From NCBI GenBank assembly GCA_963732375.1, contig CAVSZE010000014.1, forward strand, positions 62,001 through 126,000: 64,000 bases of DNA, read 5' to 3'. Every line of letters starts with the position of its first letter. The first letter of the stretch is position 1. The position numbers were made by a program, and so were the translations under genes. Of this stretch, positions 7,620 to 20,480 are shown piece after piece. A model generated the notes under the pieces. It had not been told where the DNA came from. It saw nothing but the letters and a program-made list of their open reading frames with translations, and searched no databases. The DNA is from RPQJ01 sp963732375. GTDB taxonomy: Bacteria; Pseudomonadota; Gammaproteobacteria; Steroidobacterales; Steroidobacteraceae.

Positions 7620-9304
7620 TTACCCCAGCGCCATTGTGAAGGTGATGGTACTGCGCCGGTCGGCGAACTCGTAGCGCAGGGTGTCGGCCATCTTGCGCAC
7701 GAGGTGCAGGCCAAGGCCCACCTATCTGCCGTTCCTGCAGCGGGCTTGTCGATGTCCACCGGCGGACCGCGCGTAACGTCGAAGGGTTCGACGTCGAAGT
7801 CCGTCAGCCGTACGGTGAGCACCTGCGCCGTGCAGCCCAGGCTGAGCGCGATGTCGTGCTCGTTGCCGGGTTGTACTTGACCATGTTCGTGAATAGCTCT
7901 TCGACGATGAAATTGACCGGTTCGCGCACGTTCATGTCGATGGACCTGGCCCGGAGGAAGTCCTCGACGAACTGGAACACGGCATCCAGCGAATCGTAGC
8001 TGCGCCTGAAGTAGCGATGGACCGTCGTGGCGGCGCTGACCTCCGCTCGGCGCTGGAGCAGAACGATCGTTACGTCGTCGGCCTGAGGGACGCCGCCCGC
8101 GAAATCGTGCAGGGCCTCGAGAAGCAGCGCCAGCACCTCGGACATCGGCGCGGTGGTGATTGAGGCCCACGACGCGCTCGACTCCCTCGGTGCCGAACTG
8201 CTGCTGCGTGGCATTCTCGCGCTCATAGGCGCCGTCTGAAATGAGCGCAAGCACGTCGCCCGGCTCGAGCGCAATCTGCGCCGGCGCATCGAGCGATGGG
8301 TAGCGCATGAAGCCCATCGGGAAGGTCGTCGGCGGACGCCATTCACACTCGCCGGTCGCGGCGTGGTAGTGCAGCAGCGGGCCCTGGCCCGCGGCGTGAT
8401 AGACGATCTCGTGCCGTCGTGGATCGAGCATGCCCAGGAACGCCGTGACGAAGTGCTCCTCGGGAAGGTCTTCCACCAGCTGGTTGTTCACGTGGGTGAA
8501 GATCGCGTCGAGGTCGGCGCCGAGCCGCAGCGCGACGCGAAGCATGCCGGTCATCTGCGTAGAGCTTAGCGCGGGCCCGATGCCGTGGCCCGACGCGTCG
8601 CCGAGCAGCACGAACAGCCGCTGGTCGTCCAGCATCACGAGGTCGAACGTATCGCCGCCGGTGTCGTCAGCCGGGCAGAACTGGCCCGCCATGTCGTAGC
8701 CCGCCACGCGGGGCATATCCGAGGGTAGCGTGCTCATCTGGATGTCGCGGGCCAGCTTGATCTCGCGATCGAGCTTTTCGGCCAGCACGACCGTTCGAGT
8801 CAATCGTTCGCGCTGAATGAACACCACGCACTGCGCCGCGAGCGTCGCCGCGATGCGCTCGTCCTCGGCGGTAAAGTACCCGTGGATGCTGTCGACGACC
8901 TGCAGCACGCCGACCAGCGAATTCTGCTCGACGAGCGGAACCGACAGCATGCAGCGGACATCGTTGTCGTAGTCGAGGTCGACCGCCGGATCGAAGCGGG
9001 AATCGGTGCGGCAATCGGGGACGTTCACGATCTCCCGCGTGCGCGCCGTGAGCCCGAGGATGCCCTGGTCGAGGCGGCCCCTGACTGGCTGCGCGTCCGG
9101 CGACCCCGCGAGGACCAGGGATTCCAGCGCGGGCTCATACAGCCAGACCGTCGCGCGCTCGGCATGCAGCACGCTGCGCGCAGCTTCGCCGATCTCGGTG
9201 AGCACGCTCTGCAGGTCGAAGGGTGCCGCAAGCCTGCGCGTGACCTCCAGGATCTGGAGCAATGCTTCCGGTCGCAGGCCCACGGACTGCTGCACGTCGT
9301 TCAT
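7620..9304 (-). pseudogene. GAF-SpoIIE phosphatase-HATPase protein, broken by three frameshifts
   Basis: The first 380 residues are intact: a GAF domain (about 20-165), then a SpoIIE/PP2C domain with the metal-binding aspartate motifs DTGGDTFDLV, LLGDASGHGIGPA and LISDGAYE. The coding sense then changes frame near 8155-8165, 7866-7872 and 7720-7730. Joining the three frames restores a sensible protein: ITTAPMSEVLALLLEAL, an RsbW-like kinase with N-box VEELFTNMVKYN and G-box GLGLHLV, ending at TAA 7620-7622. Every piece stays well conserved, so the breaks could be recent decay or indel errors in the assembly. As written, the frame reads on to 7583 with a nonsense tail. Expected role: regulate the STAS protein downstream. 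Confidence 0.75.
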
Positions 9305-9528
9305 CCCCCGCTTCTCCCAGCGCCCATCACGCCGGCTGTGCCGGTCACGTGGGTCGCGAACGCGAGTGTTGCACGTTCGGCGGGCGGCGGCGACTGGGGC
9401 GCGCCGGGACCTCGAGCGCCCCGGGGGCGTAGGCTGGCAAAGTCCTTCGCAGACTCGTGTGCTTGATTTGCAACGCAGGAAGACGGGGGGTACCTTCGTC
9501 GCAGGCCCACGATCCGACAGGCAGGTTC

Positions 9529-9819
9529 ATGCATCCACTTCGACCGACTCACATTGCAATTCTGCTTCTGGTTGCCGCAACGTCGATCGCGGCCGCCCCA
9601 GCCCGGGCGGACGTCGTCACCGGGACGGTGACGCCGCCGGGGGCCACAGTGGTCATCCTGGACTCCAAGGGAGTGGAGGTCGCGAAGTTGTCTGCGGGGC
9701 CGTACCAGCTGCAGTTGCCGGTCGGGAAATACAAGGCGCGCTGCACGGCGCCCGGGCAGCATGAGCAGGACTTCCTGAGCCTCTCCGACCCGGTGACCGT
9801 CAATATTTCCTGCGGCTAA
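9529..9819 (+). CDS. Small secreted protein of unknown function
   Basis: 96 residues from the ATG at 9529. A signal peptide (IAILLLVAATSIAAAPARA) precedes a short mature domain with a VxGTVTPPGATVVILDSKG...GPYQLQLPVGKYKAR pattern. This looks like a small carboxypeptidase-regulatory or transthyretin-like beta fold. Two Cys remain in the mature part (TAPGQ context and the penultimate residue) and may pair. An in-frame ATG at 9457 has no signal-peptide logic. The next gene starts with GTG immediately after this stop, so the two are probably made together. Confidence 0.65.
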   Translation: MHPLRPTHIAILLLVAATSIAAAPARADVVTGTVTPPGATVVILDSKGVEVAKLSAGPYQLQLPVGKYKARCTAPGQHEQDFLSLSDPVTVNISCG

Positions 9820-10890
9820 GTGCCCGCGGTGACTGAAGCGCCCAATCCATTGCAATCGGCCGGCAGCGAGTCGCCGCCGGCCTCGAGTCACAAGCCCGGG
9901 TGGCGCGCCAATTTCAGGCTCGCGGCTGACATCGTCAGCACGCTCGCGATACCGATCGTGACGGTCGCGGCGACGGTTCTCGGCCTGTACGCCACCAACT
10001 CGCTGCGCGAGCGCGAGATCGAGATCGCCAGGCAGAACAACCTGCAGTCGCTGATGAACCAGCGGGAGCAGTCGGAGACCGCCCTGCGCTCGGCAATGTT
10101 CAAGGAACTCGTCGGCCCGCTGCTTCAGACCGGCATCGACGGCCCGGCGAAGGGCGAGCAGGCGGACCTGCCCCGCGCCCAGCGGCTCGCGCTGCTTGCA
10201 GAGCTGTTGACCCTCAACTTTCACGAGCACTTCGAACTCGGGCCACTGCTGCGCTACGTCGATACGCTGCCCGGCCAGACCGAGGACGCCCGCGCACGGC
10301 TGCGCGCGACCGCCCGCCGGGTGATCTCGCGCCAGCTCGCGCCGATGCTCGCCGCGGCCGATGGCCCTCCCGGGGGCCACCCCGACTTCTTCGAGATTTC
10401 CCTGAACTCCGACGTCAGCGCACCGGCGACTGCGCTGCTGTCGTGCGCGGTGCCGGGCTCGGCCCCGCCAGCGGTCGGTGGCCCGATATCGCTCGACTGC
10501 TCCGCCAGCGCCAGCGGCTCGCCTCTGAACGTGATTTCGCCCGACGGCCGCGACAACCTGAAAATCAGCTTCCGCGCAGTGAACTGGGCCGACCAGACAG
10601 TCGGGATCTACACGCGGGTGCTGGACGGGAAAGACGCTGCGCAGACCAACGCGCCGCCGATCGAGTTCACGCTGTCGCCGTATTCGCTGCCGTTCTCCGA
10701 CAACACCCTGCTGTCGAGCGGAAATCGCTTCGGCATCTATCTCACGCGAATCGACGTCGTTCCAGACGTGGCCCGGGTGATGCGGCTGTCCTTCATCTGG
10801 TTTCCGAAGGCGTTCGTGCCGCCGCGCGAGCGCCCCCTGGGGCTCGACATCAACCCGCCGTCACAGCAGTCGCCGGCAGCCTCGCACTAG
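9820..10890 (+). CDS. Membrane-anchored protein of unknown function
   Basis: 356 residues from a GTG directly abutting the previous stop codon. A Pro/Ser-rich 30-residue tail is followed by one transmembrane segment (about 37-60). A polar helical stretch (REREIEIARQNNLQSLMNQREQSET) and a region rich in Leu and Arg come next. The last 150 residues look beta-rich. No catalytic motif was seen and I do not recognise the family. Its tight coupling to the small secreted protein suggests a shared envelope function. Confidence 0.65.
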   Translation: MPAVTEAPNPLQSAGSESPPASSHKPGWRANFRLAADIVSTLAIPIVTVAATVLGLYATNSLREREIEIARQNNLQSLMNQREQSETALRSAMFKELVGPLLQTGIDGPAKGEQADLPRAQRLALLAELLTLNFHEHFELGPLLRYVDTLPGQTEDARARLRATARRVISRQLAPMLAAADGPPGGHPDFFEISLNSDVSAPATALLSCAVPGSAPPAVGGPISLDCSASASGSPLNVISPDGRDNLKISFRAVNWADQTVGIYTRVLDGKDAAQTNAPPIEFTLSPYSLPFSDNTLLSSGNRFGIYLTRIDVVPDVARVMRLSFIWFPKAFVPPRERPLGLDINPPSQQSPAASH

Positions 10891-11000
10891 GCGGACGGCA
10901 TCGCGCCCGGCATCGGATGCGCGTGACAATGAATCAAGAGACGCGTCTCGCGCGTGCGATCCCGCTTTCGCATTGCCGGCGCCCGGGTCCTCACGCGATC

Positions 11001-11525
11001 ATGCCGCGCATGGACACGGTGATCGACACGGGGCGATTGATCCTGCGCAGGTTCGACGAAAGCGATGTCGAGGCCCTCTACCTGCTGTGCTCCAGGCCGG
11101 AAATCATCCGCTACGCCCAGAGCACGCCGGTCGCCTCCCTCGAGCAGGCGCGCGAGCACATGAAGGCGGCGCCACTGCACGACTACGCCACCTACGGATA
11201 TGGGCGGTTCGCCTGCGTCTGGAAGCAATCGGGCGAGGTGATCGGGTTCAGCGGCCTGAAATACGTCCCCGAGATCAGCGACACCGAACTCGGCTATCGG
11301 TTCCTGCCGGAATACTGGGGACTGGGGCTCGCCACGGAAGCCGGCCGGGCGTCCATCGACTTTGCGCGTTCCGACCTCGGCCTGAAGCGACTCGTGGCCA
11401 TGGTTCACCCGGAAAACACTGCGTCCGCAAGGGTGGTCACCAAGCTCGGCTTCTCGGTAGAAAAGCAGTTGAGCTATTCAGGCCTCGCGGGCGTTGACGT
11501 CGACCTGTTTGCCCGGGATCTGTAA
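11001..11525 (+). CDS. GNAT-family N-acetyltransferase (RimJ/RimL type)
   Basis: Typical RimJ/RimL opening TGRLILRRFDESDVEALY, central VIGFSGLKYVPEISDTELGYRFLPEYWGLGLATEA containing the acetyl-CoA pyrophosphate loop, and late MVHPENTASARVVTKLGF. The family acetylates protein N-termini, amino acids or small amines; the substrate is not predictable. I chose the ATG at 11001 because the domain begins about ten residues later. An in-frame ATG at 10917 would add 28 residues without family similarity. Convergent with the rRNA operon. Confidence 0.85.
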   Translation: MPRMDTVIDTGRLILRRFDESDVEALYLLCSRPEIIRYAQSTPVASLEQAREHMKAAPLHDYATYGYGRFACVWKQSGEVIGFSGLKYVPEISDTELGYRFLPEYWGLGLATEAGRASIDFARSDLGLKRLVAMVHPENTASARVVTKLGFSVEKQLSYSGLAGVDVDLFARDL

Positions 11526-11579
11526 CGTCACCGGTCTCCCGGCGACCTCGGCCCGCACGATCCCCGGCTGGGGAGCCGG

Positions 11580-11618
11580 AAAAAAAGAAACCCCCGGCGG
11601 ATTTCTCCGCCGGGGGTT
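11580..11618 (-). terminator. Rho-independent terminator of the rRNA operon
   Basis: On the minus strand AACCCCCGGCGGA, loop GAAA, then the exact complement, followed by TCTTTTTTT. It lies just beyond the 5S gene. Confidence 0.93.
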
Positions 11619-11630
11619 CCGGACTTAAGA

Positions 11631-11747
11631 GCCTGGCAGTGACCTACTCTTGCATGACCAAAGGTCACACTACCATCGGCGCTGAGCGTTTTCACTTCCG
11701 AGTTCGGAAAGGGATCGGGTGGTTCCCGCTCGCTATTGCCGCCAGGC
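11631..11747 (-). rRNA. rrf: 5S ribosomal RNA
   Basis: About 117 bases starting GCCTGGCGGCAATAGCG on the minus strand and ending GTCACTGCCAGGC, so the two ends pair as helix I. The internal CCGAACTCGGAAGTGAAA is the conserved loop B/C region. Last gene of the rRNA operon. Confidence 0.95.
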
Positions 11748-11880
11748 AAACTGGCTCACGCACGCGCTTTCGCGTGGCGATGAATTCGAATCGGGTATGA
11801 CAAGCGTGTCGCAACGAGCGATATACAGCTGACGACTACACCATCGGCGGGAAGAAAATCCCAGGCCGATTGGGTGTTAT

Positions 11881-14784
<2,904 letters not shown>

Positions 14785-14912
14785 TAACCCCAATAGGTCT
14801 GGGGTCGATGGACCAAATAATTCTCGTCAGCTGATATCTCTCACGAATGCGACACGCTTTCGATTATCAAGTTGAAAAAACTTGATCCTCGGCGTCATAC
14901 CCAATTCATATT

Positions 14913-14923
14913 GTTAAAGAGCA
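14913..14923 (-). promoter_or_regulatory. boxA antitermination site before 23S
   Basis: TGCTCTTTAAC on the minus strand in the tRNAAla-23S spacer matches the rrn boxA consensus bound by NusB/NusE. The rest of the 230-bp spacer (14785-15014) shows no other gene. Confidence 0.8.
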
Positions 14924-15014
14924 ACGCGCGGAGAAACTCCGCTGCGTGAGACCACGCATGCACCGCTTTCGCGGCGGCACATGAGTGGTATCGCGCACCT
15001 GGCGACACTGGATG

Positions 15015-15090
15015 TGGTGGAGCCAGCCGGGATCGAACCGGCGACCTCCTGCATGCAAAGCAGGCGCTCTCCCAGCTGAGCTATGGCCCC
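15015..15090 (-). tRNA. tRNA-Ala (anticodon TGC)
   Basis: 76 bases, starting GGGGCCATAGCTCAGCTGGG on the minus strand, with anticodon loop CTTTGCATG, T-loop GGTTCGATCC and an encoded CCA end. Located in the 16S-23S spacer, as usual. Confidence 0.97.
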
Positions 15091-15110
15091 AGCTCAGATC
15101 CACCGGGACA

Positions 15111-15187
15111 TGGTGGGTCTGGGAAGATTCGAACTTCCGGCCTCGCCCTTATCAGGGGCGCGCTCTGACCAACTGAGCTACAGACCC
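15111..15187 (-). tRNA. tRNA-Ile (anticodon GAT)
   Basis: 77 bases, starting GGGTCTGTAGCTCAGTTGGT on the minus strand, with anticodon loop CTGATAAG, T-loop AGTTCGAATC and an encoded CCA end. First of the two spacer tRNAs after 16S. Confidence 0.97.
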
Positions 15188-15287
15188 GGGGTTCGAAGGC
15201 GGCCCCGCACTAGCATCCAGCATCACGGGCACCAAAACAGGTAACTTGAGTGGGAACTCGCGCAAGACGTCGCTCACGCTGTCTTTT

Positions 15288-16826
<1,539 letters not shown>

Positions 16827-16954
16827 TCTTGCGACTTTTCGATCGGAGAGAATCCCAACTAGTTTTCAGTATTAACTGGCTAATTGGTACTCGGTCCGTG
16901 TTTGCGCTTGCAAACGACCGACGCGAGTCCCCACACAAATTACCTGTTTCGATT

Positions 16955-16965
16955 TTTAAAGAGCA
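16955..16965 (-). promoter_or_regulatory. boxA antitermination site in the 16S leader
   Basis: TGCTCTTTAAA on the minus strand, about 130 bases before 16S and shortly after promoter P2. It matches the NusB/NusE-binding boxA of rRNA leaders. Confidence 0.8.
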
Positions 16966-16995
16966 GCCCCGGGCTTTCGCCGAGGCAGACCGCGA

Positions 16996-17023
16996 ATTAT
17001 GCGGCATTCTGCAGTTCTGTCAA
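16996..17023 (-). promoter_or_regulatory. rrn promoter P2
   Basis: On the minus strand TTGACA (17018-17023), 16 bases, CATAAT (16996-17001). A near-consensus sigma-70 promoter about 170 bases before 16S. Confidence 0.75.
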
Positions 17024-17028
17024 CACCA

Positions 17029-17050
17029 CCTGGCAGATATTTCTGCCAGG
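17029..17050 (-). repeat. 22-bp inverted repeat between rrn promoters
   Basis: CCTGGCAGA-TATT-TCTGCCAGG, a perfect palindrome ending 5 bp before the -35 box of P2. It could be a protein site at P2 or a small hairpin in the P1 transcript. The sequence alone does not decide. Confidence 0.6.
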
Positions 17051-17102
17051 ACGCTGTCCGACCCGACCACCGGAAGACCGGGGTCACTGCGGAAGGGCGC
17101 GC

Positions 17103-17130
17103 AGTATAGCGAGGCATTGCGGCGCGTCAA
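17103..17130 (-). promoter_or_regulatory. rrn promoter P1 with GC-rich discriminator
   Basis: On the minus strand TTGACG (17125-17130), 16 bases, TATACT (17103-17108), followed by GCGCGCCC. A strong -10 followed by a GC-rich discriminator is the hallmark of growth-rate and ppGpp-controlled rRNA promoters. Confidence 0.8.
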
Positions 17131-17223
17131 CAGCCGCGTGAAAAGACTGTTTTTCCCCGGAAACTTGACAAGAAGAAACGCCGCGGAAAACAGCGACATT
17201 CTCGACTTTTCCGGGCCATCGAT

Positions 17224-17271
17224 AGGGGACATTCTCCTTTTTTTCGTTCCGGAAAAAGGAGAATGTCCCCT
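17224..17271 (-). repeat. REP-like long hairpin between tyrS and the rRNA operon
   Basis: AGGGGACATTCTCCTTTTT and its exact complement form 19-bp arms around a 10-base loop, one base past the tyrS stop. The GGGGACA head recalls the GGGACAGTCCC block at 58983. It probably separates tyrS transcription from the rRNA promoters, though no T run follows. Confidence 0.75.
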
Positions 17272-17272
17272 C

Positions 17273-18496
17273 CTACGCGACGATGGTGACGCGTGCGACC
17301 CTGCGCCTGCCGACCTGGAGCACGTGCACCTCACCGGGCGCGAAGCGCAGCGCGCCGTCGTCCACCCGCTCGCCGTCCACCTTCACCGCGCCCTGCTTCA
17401 GCTGGCGGAAGGCATCGCTGGTGCTCGGCACCAGGCCCGCTGCCTTGAGTGCATTGGCGATCCCGATCCCGTCGGCGCCCGCATTGAGCGTTACCTCGGC
17501 CACGTCCTCGGGTAGCGAGCCCTGCTGGAACCTCGCGATGAACGCATCCCTGGCACGCGCGCCGCTGCCGGGCGCGTGGAAGCGATCGACGATCTCCATC
17601 CCGAGTTCGAACTTCACGTCACGGGGATTGCGGCCTTCGGACACCCCCACCTTGAGCCGCTCGATGTCGGCCGCCGAGCGGAACGAGAGCAGGTCGAAGT
17701 AACGCCACATGAGGTCGTCGGACACCGACATCAGCTTGCCGAACATCTCGTCGGGCGCCTCGGCGATACCGATGTAATTGCCCAAAGACTTCGACATCTT
17801 GTTGACGCCGTCGAGGCCCTCGAGCAGCGGCATGGTCATGACGACCTGCGGCGCCTGGCCGTAGGCCTCCTGCAGCTGTCGCCCGACCAGCAGGTTGAAT
17901 TTCTGGTCGGTGCCGCCGAGTTCCACGTCCGACTGCAGCGCAACGGAATCGTAGCCCTGCACCAGCGGATAGAGGAACTCGTGGATCGCGATCGGCTGCC
18001 CGGATCGGTACCGTTTGGAGAAGTCGTCGCGCTCGAGCATGCGCGCGACCGTGTGGCGCGCGGCCAGCTGGATCATGCCCGCTGCGCCCATCTTCTCCAT
18101 CCAGCGCGAGTTGAAATCGATGCGCGTGAGCTTCGGATCGAGGATCTTGAAGATCTGCGCCTCGTAGGTCAGCGCGTTTGCACGCACGTCCTCGGGTGTA
18201 AGCGCCGGGCGCGTCGCGTTGCGGCCGGTCGGGTCACCGATCAGCCCGGTGAAGTCGCCGATCAGGAAAGTCACGTCGTGGCCGAGGCGCTGGAACAGCG
18301 CCATCTTGTTGATCAACACCGTGTGCCCGAGGTGCAGATCCGGCGCCGTGGGGTCGAACCCGGCCTTGATACGAAGCGGCCGGCCGAGGCTGAGTTTCTT
18401 CTCGAGGTCGGACTCCAGCAGGATTTCCGCGGTTCCGCGGCGAAGTTCCGCGAGTTGTTCCTGTACGGGCAGCATCGGCTTTAAGTCACTCAGCAT
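17273..18496 (-). CDS. tyrS: Tyrosyl-tRNA synthetase
   Basis: About 407 residues from the ATG at 18496 (MLSDLKPMLPVQEQLAEL). A GTG at 18526 would add ten residues not typical of the family. Class I synthetase: the HIGH-type motif is HLGHT in APDLHLGHTVLINKMALF, then the GDFTGLIGDPTGRN segment and KMSKS in VNKMSKSLGNYIG. The C-terminal 60 residues form an S4-like RNA-binding domain. It charges tRNATyr in the cytosol. Divergent from the M23 peptidase gene, with a 190-bp shared upstream region. Confidence 0.96.
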   Translation of the reverse strand: MLSDLKPMLPVQEQLAELRRGTAEILLESDLEKKLSLGRPLRIKAGFDPTAPDLHLGHTVLINKMALFQRLGHDVTFLIGDFTGLIGDPTGRNATRPALTPEDVRANALTYEAQIFKILDPKLTRIDFNSRWMEKMGAAGMIQLAARHTVARMLERDDFSKRYRSGQPIAIHEFLYPLVQGYDSVALQSDVELGGTDQKFNLLVGRQLQEAYGQAPQVVMTMPLLEGLDGVNKMSKSLGNYIGIAEAPDEMFGKLMSVSDDLMWRYFDLLSFRSAADIERLKVGVSEGRNPRDVKFELGMEIVDRFHAPGSGARARDAFIARFQQGSLPEDVAEVTLNAGADGIGIANALKAAGLVPSTSDAFRQLKQGAVKVDGERVDDGALRFAPGEVHVLQVGRRRVARVTIVA

Positions 18497-18684
18497 GGGA
18501 CGGCCGGCGGACTGTAGGGGGTTCACACCCGGCAGGCAATCGGCGGGCGGTCACGAGATGCCCGTCACAGTACTGAAACTTGGCTCGCAACCGGCTGTTC
18601 TGGCTCGAAAAAAAAGCGTCCCAGCGGTTGACTCGTGGCGCCTGCGCAACTAACTTACCGCATCCATTGAGCGGGGACCGACTG

Positions 18685-20016
18685 TTGCAATCCACCGACT
18701 TCTCCGACCGCGGCCCCGCCGTTTCGACCGCAGCGTCCGCTGGACGTCGGATGTTGCTTGCCGCCGGCATGAGCCTTCCGGTGCTGGCCACGGCGATAGC
18801 CCTGGTGCTGCTGCGGACACCGGCTCCGGATGTACCGGCGGCGGTGGACCTGACACAGATTGCGGCCGCCACCACGGCGGCGGCGCCGGAAGCGATCGAC
18901 GAAGGACCCGACAGCGTCGAGATCACCGTCCAGCCGGATGACACGCTCGACCAGATATTCCGCTCCATCGGCATCGACCTCGGTACGCTGGCGTCGCTGC
19001 GGGCACGACCGGAGGTGCGCAAGGCCCTCGACATCCTGCGCCCCGGCGACATCATCACGCTCACCTACGCAGACGGCGTGCTGCAGTCGCTCAACCGGCA
19101 GATCAGCGACACGCTCACGCTGAAGGTCTCGAAGGCCGGCGACGACTACGCGGTCAACTACATCGAGAACCCGCTCGAGACCACGGTCGTCAGCCACCAC
19201 GCGCGCATTGATTCGTCGCTGTTCGAAGCGGGCCAGCAGGCCGGCATCTCGTCGGGCACGATCATGACACTCGCGAACCAGATCTTCGGCTTCGATATCG
19301 ACTTCGCGCTCGACATCCGCGAGGGTGACGAATTCAGCGTGCTCTATGAGCAGAAGCACCAGGACGGCCGCTACGTGAGTGACGGCCAGATACTCGCCGC
19401 CGAGTTCGTGAACAAGGGCAAGACGCACCGGGCCGTGTGGTTCGAGTCGAAGGACGGCGAAGTCAAGGGGTACTACACGCCGGAGGGACGCGGCATGCGC
19501 AAGGCATTCCTGCGTGCGCCGCTCGACTTCACCCGCATCAGCTCGCGCTTCAACAGCAGCCGCTTGCACCCTGTCCTCGGGATCGTGCGCGCCCACAAGG
19601 GCACGGACTACGCCGCGCCGACCGGCACGCCGATCTGGGCCGCGGGCAATGGCCGCGTGCAGTTCGCCGGCCGCAAGGGCGGCTACGGCAACGTCGTGAT
19701 CATCGATCACGGCAAGGGCATCTCGACGGTATATGGCCACATGTCGCGCTTCGGCCGCTCGCTGCGCGTCGGTCGTACCGTCAGCCAGGGCGAAACCATC
19801 GGCTACGTCGGCATGACAGGCCTGGCGACAGGCCCGCACCTGCACTACGAGTACCGTGTGAATGGCGCCCAGAAGAATCCCTCGACGCTACCGCTGCCGA
19901 CCACGGAAATCCCGTCGGGATACCTGGCGGAGTTCAGGTCGCATGCGGAAGTCGCGCTCGCCAGGCTCGAAATCGCCGACCAGGACGTGCCCGACCAGCG
20001 GTTCGCTCAGCGCTGA
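18685..20016 (+). CDS. M23-family murein endopeptidase (MepM-like)
   Basis: About 443 residues from a TTG at 18685 preceded by GGGGAC; an ATG at 18580 is in frame but far upstream of any family sequence. An N-terminal membrane anchor (about residues 17-38) is followed by an OapA/LysM-like domain (VEITVQPDDTLDQIFRSIGI). The C-terminal LytM domain has zinc motifs HKGTDYAAPTGTPIWA and GLATGPHLHYEYRVNG. Such enzymes cut peptide crosslinks in peptidoglycan so that new strands can be inserted. The usual order tyrS-peptidase-anmK-erpA is kept except that anmK is missing. Confidence 0.9.
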   Translation: MQSTDFSDRGPAVSTAASAGRRMLLAAGMSLPVLATAIALVLLRTPAPDVPAAVDLTQIAAATTAAAPEAIDEGPDSVEITVQPDDTLDQIFRSIGIDLGTLASLRARPEVRKALDILRPGDIITLTYADGVLQSLNRQISDTLTLKVSKAGDDYAVNYIENPLETTVVSHHARIDSSLFEAGQQAGISSGTIMTLANQIFGFDIDFALDIREGDEFSVLYEQKHQDGRYVSDGQILAAEFVNKGKTHRAVWFESKDGEVKGYYTPEGRGMRKAFLRAPLDFTRISSRFNSSRLHPVLGIVRAHKGTDYAAPTGTPIWAAGNGRVQFAGRKGGYGNVVIIDHGKGISTVYGHMSRFGRSLRVGRTVSQGETIGYVGMTGLATGPHLHYEYRVNGAQKNPSTLPLPTTEIPSGYLAEFRSHAEVALARLEIADQDVPDQRFAQR

Positions 20017-20047
20017 GCCAGCGTCAGGCCACTCTTCAGGCCGCGCT

Positions 20048-20413
20048 TCAGGCTGAGAAGGACGACCCGCAGCCGCAGGTGGTCGTCGCGTTCGGGTTGC
20101 GGATCACGAACTGCGCGCCCTCGAGATCTTCCTTGTAGTCGATCTCTGCACCTGAGAGGTACTGAAAACTCATCGGATCGATCAGCAGCTTGACGCCCTG
20201 GTTCTCGACGCAGGTGTCGCCCTCTTCCTCGTTCTCGTCAAAGGTAAAGCCGTACTGGAAGCCGGAGCAGCCGCCCCCCGACACGAAGACGCGGAGCTTC
20301 AGGTTGGGATTGCCTTCCTCCCGGATCAGTTCGCTCACCTTGACGGCCGCCGAGTCCGTGAAGACCAGCAACGGCTCGGCTGCGACGTTTATCGACTCCT
20401 GCATCTCACTCAT
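20048..20413 (-). CDS. erpA: Iron-sulfur cluster insertion protein ErpA
   Basis: About 121 residues from the ATG at 20413 (MSEMQESINV); another ATG at 20467 lies upstream. An A-type carrier with the three conserved cysteines in GGGCSGFQYGF and the C-terminal TTCGCGSSF. It accepts Fe-S clusters from the scaffold and passes them to target proteins. Follows the DUF6776-like gene on the same strand. Confidence 0.93.
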   Translation of the reverse strand: MSEMQESINVAAEPLLVFTDSAAVKVSELIREEGNPNLKLRVFVSGGGCSGFQYGFTFDENEEEGDTCVENQGVKLLIDPMSFQYLSGAEIDYKEDLEGAQFVIRNPNATTTCGCGSSFSA

Positions 20414-20480
20414 GATCGGCTGCACTCCGGGCGCTTCGTTCAGTTGCGCGGCCTTGGATACTACCATTCCAGGCCGCCAC

